The position numbers were made by a program, and so were the translations under genes. Below, piece by piece: positions 57,723-64,000 of a DNA stretch of 64,000 nt; within the stretch, counting starts at the first letter, position 1, and every line of letters begins with the position of its first letter. The stretch is from Blepharisma stoltei. Taxonomy: Eukaryota; Ciliophora; Heterotrichea; Heterotrichida; Blepharismidae. The notes under the pieces are model-generated. The model was not told the DNA's origin. It saw only the letters and a list, made by a program, of their open reading frames with translations, and made no database searches. Where the stretch lies: NCBI GenBank assembly GCA_914767885.1, contig CAJZBQ010000017.1, positions 248,001 through 312,000 of the forward strand. The letters run 5' to 3'.

Positions 57723-58108
57723 CTCCCCCCCCCCCTCCGTGAGCGAACAAAAAAATTTTGTTCGCTCACGGAGGGGGGTTAATTTTTTTTTTTAAAAACA
57801 ATTTATATATAAATTTTATAAAAAATATTTTTTTCGAAATTTAAAAAAATCCTAATTTGCAAAAATTGGGAAGCAAATATTAATTTAATTTGCAAAATTT
57901 ATGTTTTAAAACGCAATTTGTTTAAAATTAAACAGAATTAGCTCTAGATTTCATTATACTAATTATCACTTATATATCAAAATTTTTTTCCATTAAAATT
58001 TTTTCTATTAAAAAAAATTTTTGTTCACTCACGGAGGGTGGGTTTTTGGTCAAAAAATGGCGATTTTTCTAATGGTTTTGTTCGCTCACGGAGGGGGGGG
58101 GGGAGTCA
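57723..58108 (+). mobile_element. MITE family 1, full-length copy with TCA flanks
   Basis: 386 bp, TCA on both sides, almost identical to the copy at 3249-3635. Ends 25 bp upstream of the next start codon. Confidence 0.92.
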
Positions 58109-58133
58109 GCGTTTTGCTATAAGCATATATAAT

Positions 58134-61100
58134 ATGGAAATACCTGAACACTTATATAATTGGCTACTCAACATCGGCCTTTTCTCTCAAACCACCTATC
58201 CAAACATGCCTAACACGATCCCTGAAAGCCTCGTGCTAAATTTAGAAAGTGGCCAGAGTTTTAAAGTCATTTTAAAAAGACTGAACCAAATTAAGGTAAC
58301 CGACATATAGAATAATCTTGACCGTCTGAAAACTCCTATGCCAGAAATCAACACAATCAAGCAGGTGAATTCTCCATCTGGGAAACTTTATAACTGGAAT
58401 GTTCTAATACCAGCTTTAGAGTTATTTAGCATTCATGTGGATCCAGATACAAAAAGTTTAATAATTGCTGGGGATAGAGATATGCTGATAGAAGTTTTAA
58501 ATCAAATTTATAATGTAGAGGTCGGCTTGAAGGAAAATAATGAAAATAGAAATTATAGGGGTCATATAAAATTGTCCATGAAAGCATTGAGATTTGCTCA
58601 GCAAGCTTTTTTTGACAAGATATTTATAGAAATATAATTATATCATCCATTATTGTGTCAATTTTTATAAATCCTTTTCTTACCATAATAATGGAATGGT
58701 TTCAAACTTCTTGCATTTTCCATTATATCTTTAAAATTATTTATTTCATTGATAGAGGCTAAATTAAGGCAAAATCCTATATAATAAACCTCAGCCATCA
58801 AGCAGTGAAGAAGGGCTTGCTATTGACCAGCTTAATACTACAAAGCCACTATTCGAAGCTGATACTTGTTTAGAGTACCTAATAGTTTCTCTCTGCAAAG
58901 ACTTCGAACTAAAACCTAAACAAGGAGCTGGCCTATTAGCCCAGGGCTACAAATACTTAGCTCATATCATAGCAAAAGGGCTGAAAGGCAGTTTCGAGCC
59001 TGTTATGCTATGATATCAAGACATATATTCAAACACCCAAAGACTCGCTGAATTAGTATCAAATGAACTTGACTCAGGAGCCATGAACTTCGTAATGTCA
59101 GCCCTTAAGCCAGGCTTAATCTCTAAAGATATAGAAATCATTGAATGGACGCTCCGAGTCTTTTCTAAGCTTGCCTTAGAATTTTCAGAAATCGGGCTCT
59201 TAGAAGCAGCTTGGAAGTGGTTCACAGGCGACCAAATCTACAGTATTAATAAAATGGTGTCTCGGCACGGGCATTTGATGGGAGGCAATGAAGCCTCGAG
59301 CATATTTTGATTATGCCCGCAAGGGTTCTAAAAACCAGAAATTGGCAGCTATGCTAGGGAGCAATTTTGGTAATGCACAGAACCTAGCCCTAGTCAGCTT
59401 TCAGGATTGGATTTTCCTCGAGAGAAAAGGTGAGCTCAGAGTTGGAGAAGGAAAGCCCAGCGAAGTCTACAGACAATTCCTAGGTCATTTAGGCATCTTC
59501 CTAGCGTGGAACTGGGAGTTACGCCCAGCTTTTTGTTTTCCTTTTTAGAGAGAGTTGGCCAGAAATTCCATTTTTTGGGATTTTTGTGCGGACAACCTTC
59601 GCTCAACTCAAGCATCAGCCATAAAGTCTACTGCCTTCCATTCAACACAAGGCAAGGAGGAGACGGAGATGCAGAATTCTTCTTCGCAGACTCCATGACG
59701 TCAGGCGGTGAAGAAAAAATAGTGCTTCAGCAGATACTCTTCCTGCTAGTCATCTAGCTCGAAGAACTTCTTCCTATCTACATTCCAAAGAGGAGTGAAC
59801 GCCCTTCAGGGATCCTTGGTGACTTGTTACAAATAGGCAGCAGCCAAACCTGTCATAAGTTTACTTTTAATACCAATCTGCGCTAGAAATGTGCATCCAT
59901 TCTCTTAAACGTGTAGGATCTGAGCTATATTCAGGAGTAATAGAGCTGTTTTTGCAGATTGGCCAAGGCAACTTTATTGAGCTTTTCACCCTTCACATCA
60001 GAAATATAATGACCAACACTACAGAATACATCAACTTAATGAGCGATTTTTTGCCTTTTTTAAGTGAAAGTGAAAGCATTTTCCAAGAAATTATCAGCTC
60101 TGGCGTCATTGCATACTGAAGAGAGCTAGGCATAAGAGAAGCAGACTCAAATGGTATTGACAATTATAACCAAAGAGTACCAGCCATTAATTTTCTTGTC
60201 AGCATCATTACTCAGCTTTACAGCAAAATAAGTGAAAACGAATTACTGATCAATTCAATTATATCTTTCCTTAACAGGGTATCAAGAGACCAAAGCTTCT
60301 GCTTAAAATGCATAGCGATAGCTCAGCTTTTTAACCTCCTCGAATTTTTTGCTAACCAAGAAAGCCAGTTTGCCCCTATAGTTTACCGTGCATTAACATT
60401 TTTGTTGCTAGAAAATTACTCATCAAGTATGATGAGGGAATTTATGACAGAAAATTTCAGAATTATTTTTAAAAATAACCAAGCTATCCCAATCAGCATT
60501 TTACTAGACCCATTAATTAAAAAGCTGCAAGTATATGAAGAGGATTATTTTTCATTTGATTTTGATTTTTTAATCACTATTGCTCAACATCCACGGCTGC
60601 TAATCCAGCATGCTATACAACTAATTGATATTCTTGGAAAAGTTTATGTGAATAGCTTAATTTTTTGTAAAGCTAGCGGAGTCCCGTTTACGTATCTTGC
60701 TGCAAGATTTATTGAGCAAACTGTGATGCAGGAGTATTTGTATATGTTTGTGAGATATTCTCTTAATTTAGTCCTGTCTGCTGAACAAAATAAGTCAAAT
60801 CCTGAGTTAAAGCAACTTAGAAATTCTATAATGGATTTAATTAGTTGAATAATACAGCAATGGCAGGACGGGCTAAATGACAAAATTCGCCAACTTCTGC
60901 TTCAAACAAATTTCGCTTATTATCAGCTTTACAGCACAAATTGTAAATCAATTATTTTTGTGCTAACTCCCCCCGCTGCGTTAGTGAACAAAACCATTAG
61001 AAAAATTGCTATTTTTTTCCCAAAAACCCACCCTCCGTGGTGAACAAAAATTTTTTTTTATAGAAAAAATTTTTAATTGAAAAAGATTTTGATATATAAT

Positions 61101-64000
61101 TGATAATTAGTATAATGAAATCTAGAGCTAATTCTGTTTAATTTTAAACAAATTGCGTTTTAAAATATAAATTTTATAAATTAAATTAATATTTGCATCC
61201 CAATTTTTGCAAATGAGGATTTTTTTAAATTTCAAAATAAATATTTTCTATAAAATTTATATATAAATTTTTTTAAAACAAAATTAACCCCCTCCATAAG
61301 TGAACAAAATTTTTTTGTTCACTCACAGAGGGGCGGAGTAAGCCTACTAGGTGATACTGATAACTTATTAAGAGATTTTCAAACTGAAAACCCTGGGCTT
61401 TTTGCACCAGAGCCTCAAGAGGATCCTGAAGAAATAAAAGAAGAGGCTCATAGAGAAGAAGAAGATCAGGTAGAAAATAATTATCAAATTGTAGTATATG
61501 ATGAAAAAACTAGAGAAAAAGAAAAGCAACGAAAGGTCCATACATGGAATACGGCTATAGAAGAAATTGAAAAAGCGAAAAAGAAAAGACTGAGCATCGA
61601 TAGAAGGCTAAAAGAAGAAGAAGAAAAAAAATTGAAAAGGCTAAAATTTAAAAAGAAAAAAATAAAAAAACAATTAGAAGTCAGAAAAATTGAACAAGGC
61701 AGAGCCAGAGAAAATAATGAAGTAGCGCTGTACGATGAGGGGACTGTTATCAAATATACAACAGTACCAGAAGATATTGTTATAAGAGAATTCAGTGAAG
61801 CAGAAATTGATGAAGAAAACGCAGTTAGGCTGCTACTAAAAAAATACTCCAGATTATTAAAAGTTTTATTTCAAAATTATTCAGGTACCGGATATGTGAG
61901 AAAGCGGCAAACTAACTCAGACTTCGACTGGCTAGCAGAAAGAAAAAGCAGGATTACTGAGTCAGAATATATAAAAATCCTTAAAGATCATGGCGTGATC
62001 CCTAAATTAATGACAAAAGTGGAGCTCAGGTTTCTCTTTAAAGCTTACAACCTTAAAATCCTGAAACTCTCTGAGGTAGATTTTGTAGACTATGAAGGCT
62101 TTAAAGGTCTTTTCTGCCAAATTGCTTATTTCTGCTTCTCAAGAGGCTCAAAAGACTACTCACATTTGCCTGCAGTCGTTTCAGCAAAAAGTTTGCTTGA
62201 CCATATGAGGGAAGACCTTGTCCAAAAAAATATTTCTACAGAGCTATATGATGAGCCAGACCCTGGAAGAGGCGACAAGGATATCATCAAAGCTTTAAAT
62301 GCAAAATTAAAAGAAGATCCTGATACCCCTATGCCTGATGGATACCAAAGAGTTGAAGATTTAAATATGGAGCTGTTTTATAATGTCCCAGAAATAGTGG
62401 AAATTAATGATAACACCAAAATGGCTATAGAGCTCCTTGATGAAATTTTTTCTAATATAGGCTTTCATATTTTAGAGCCACAAGTAAAATTTTCTCCATC
62501 TTATTATGCAAAAGGTATAGGAAAGCCACCTGAAATTATCAATAGGCCACCAAATATAGTGAAGCTCTTAAAAAAAGAAATAAAAACATCGCAGCCACCA
62601 AAAGTTGTTAAACTTTCCCCTGTGTTGAAATTTGAATTAGCCCATTGTCCACAAGATGAGAAAAATATATATGAAGAATGCGCTGCTACCCTTGAGCATC
62701 TTTTGCATACAGTTTATTTAAAATCCAGCAAAATTATTACAAAAGAATTAAAAGTTGAAGAAAAATATGAAGCGAAAAAAGAAAGAGAAAAACAAGAAAA
62801 CGAACAGAAAAAATTAGAATTAGAACAAAAAAGGAGGCTTAGGTACCAAATTATACAAGAAAATATCCAAAAAGCAAAAGAAGAAAGACAAGAAAAGCTA
62901 AGAGAAGATTTAGAAAGAAGAAAAATGGAGAAAGAAAACCAAGAAAAAAGAAAGAGAAAGCAGAAGGAAAAAGAAATGAAAGAAAAAGAACAAAGAGAAA
63001 ATTTGATAAAGCAATGGGCTGAACAGAAGCAGCAAGCTGATGGGGAAAAAGAAAAAGAAGAGAAGGAAAAAATGAAGCAGAAAAAAGAAAAATTAAAAAA
63101 AATTGCCGAAGAAAAGAAAAAAGAACACGCAGAAAGGCTGGAAAAGCTTATAAGTGTAAAGATGACAGAGAATAAAGCAAAAAGAGAAAAAGAGTCGAAA
63201 AAAGATGAAATAAGAAAAGAAGAGCTAGCAGTTTCAAAGAAAATGGGGTCGAAAATTATCGCAGAAGCAAGAAAAGACCATGAAAAGACTGCTCAAGCCA
63301 AACAAGAAATTACACAGGTGATGGAAAGTGAAGAATTCAAGTCTTTTATCGCTAATTATATGGGGCATATAGAATTAGCATACTCTACTTATTGCAAGCA
63401 GTCCCAAATCAAAATAGAAGCAGAAGAATCCTTATGAAATATGAATTTCTCAATTTACAATAAATTTTGCTCCAATTTTGCAATTCATCCAGAGCTCGTC
63501 AAAACATATGATCATCAGCTCATATTCAAAACCATTACCAAGCATAAAAATGGATCTGAAAAGGTCATAGATAAAGAAGATTTTATTAAAGCACTCATTA
63601 TGATTGCATCTTCAGCAAGAAAATCATTAAACGACAACGAAAGCGAATTCTTCACAATTGATACAGTTAAAAAACTATTTGAGTATATTGGAATGAATTT
63701 CAATATAAAAATATGAAAACAAAAAATATATGAAAGCTTGTATGGGATAAAGAAAAGACCTCACAGACTAGCATTTAATAATAGTAGCCACAATAGCGAT
63801 GAAGAAGAAGGGGCAAAAGCACTTTTATCAAGCATTTCTCAGAAAAGTTTGACGTGGAGAACCAAGGCAAGTAATCCAAGCCTTTTTAAGTCAGAAAGCC
63901 AAGTGATGAAATTGCTGCCGAAAATTGAAGAAAATACAAAGAAACACTCAGAAAGTCCGAAAAGATTACGGAAAAATGAGAATTTGAAAGATTTTAAAAT
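58134..64000 (+). CDS. Giant CH-like/helical-repeat/coiled-coil protein (3' end beyond window)
   Basis: Exons 58134-58295, 58311-58634, 58780-59240, 59873-60965 and 61341 to the window end give at least 1,566 residues, still open. Residues 1-150 resemble an NN-CH/calponin-like domain (HLYNWLLNIGLFS, LESGQSFKVILKRLN, LYNWNVLIPALELF). Residues 190-720 are helical, ARM/HEAT-like. From about 740 on it is charged, with a long Lys/Glu coiled coil (KEKEEKEKMKQKKEKLKKIA) and a later segment (NGSEKVIDKEDFIKALIMIA) suggestive of an EF-hand-like helix pair. The layout resembles ciliary/flagellar structural proteins; no named ortholog is claimed. Confidence 0.8.
58296..58310 (+). other. 15-nt intron (giant CH-like gene)
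   Basis: gtaaccgacatatag; removal joins KRLNQIK to NNLDRLKTPMPEIN. Confidence 0.93.
58635..58779. other. IES (145 bp) in the giant CH-like gene
   Basis: TA-bounded; removal joins DKIFIEI to YNKPQPSSSEEGLAI. Edges can slide. Confidence 0.7.
59241..59872 (-). repeat. SINE-like repeat R2 inside the giant CH-like gene
   Basis: 632 bp; degenerate flanking repeat (accaaatctac / accaatctgc). On minus: gcgttcactcc B-box-like, gctgggctttccttctccaa ... ctcgaggaaaatcc core, ccaaaattgctccctagcat block. TA-to-TA removal gives TGDQIYQSALEMCIHSL. Confidence 0.85.
60966..61340 (-). mobile_element. MITE family 1 copy (IES in the giant CH-like gene)
   Basis: 375 bp flanked by TAA, reverse orientation, moderately diverged (left arm gctgcgttagtgaac). 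Removal joins SIIFVL to SLLGDTDNLLRDF. Confidence 0.9.

Overview
The window reads as germline (micronuclear) DNA of a heterotrich ciliate, most likely Blepharisma. Three observations support this. (1) Conserved proteins run straight through in-frame TGA, which sits where Trp is expected (for example kinase VDIW, topoisomerase, RuvB-like, two SLC37 carriers), while TAA and TAG end the genes. (2) At least five introns are exactly 15 nt long with GTA...AG ends. (3) About 40 segments interrupt exons between two TA dinucleotides, and removing each one restores the reading frame and usually a conserved motif. These are internal eliminated sequences (IESs). No somatic sequence was available, so all IES boundaries are inferred from reading frame and protein conservation, and many can slide by a few bases.

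Layout. 1-7.2 kb: EH-domain protein, sugar transporter split by a MITE, Sas10/Utp3, and an SNF1/AMPK-like kinase, all on plus. 7.3-15 kb: a gene-free, probably germline-limited block bounded by roughly 0.75-kb inverted repeats. It holds decayed minus-strand reading frames ending in a PHD-like motif and a broken bacterial-type IS256-family transposase. 15.5-25.5 kb: kelch-like protein, TTLL glycylase-like ligase, PhoD-like phosphatase (minus), BAH-PHD protein. 25.5-31.2 kb (minus): a large AXDND1-like gene and an SCP2-domain protein. 31.6-36 kb: an ankyrin/Trf4-like nucleotidyltransferase fusion. 36-50 kb (minus): bL20m, a double-UBC E2, two tandem SLC37-like carriers, a long coiled-coil protein and topoisomerase IB. 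50.3-64 kb (plus): two unknown proteins, RuvB-like 2, clathrin light chain and a very long CH-like/helical/coiled-coil gene that leaves the window.

Three layers of mobile DNA sit among and inside these genes. The first is MITEs: a main family with CTCCC...GGGAG ends and a 3-bp TAA or TCA duplication, relatives with different tips, and a second family with GGATCC tips, one copy of which carries a nested main-family MITE. The second is GC-richer retroposon-like repeats of about 0.3-0.8 kb, several flanked by 12-16 bp direct repeats and carrying a tRNA B-box-like motif near one end; most lie inside exons. The third is short unique IESs of about 25-170 bp. The most notable result is that SINE-like insertions and MITEs disrupt essential genes (RuvB-like 2, double UBC, Trf4-like, BAH-PHD) and appear to be tolerated because they are removed during macronuclear development.
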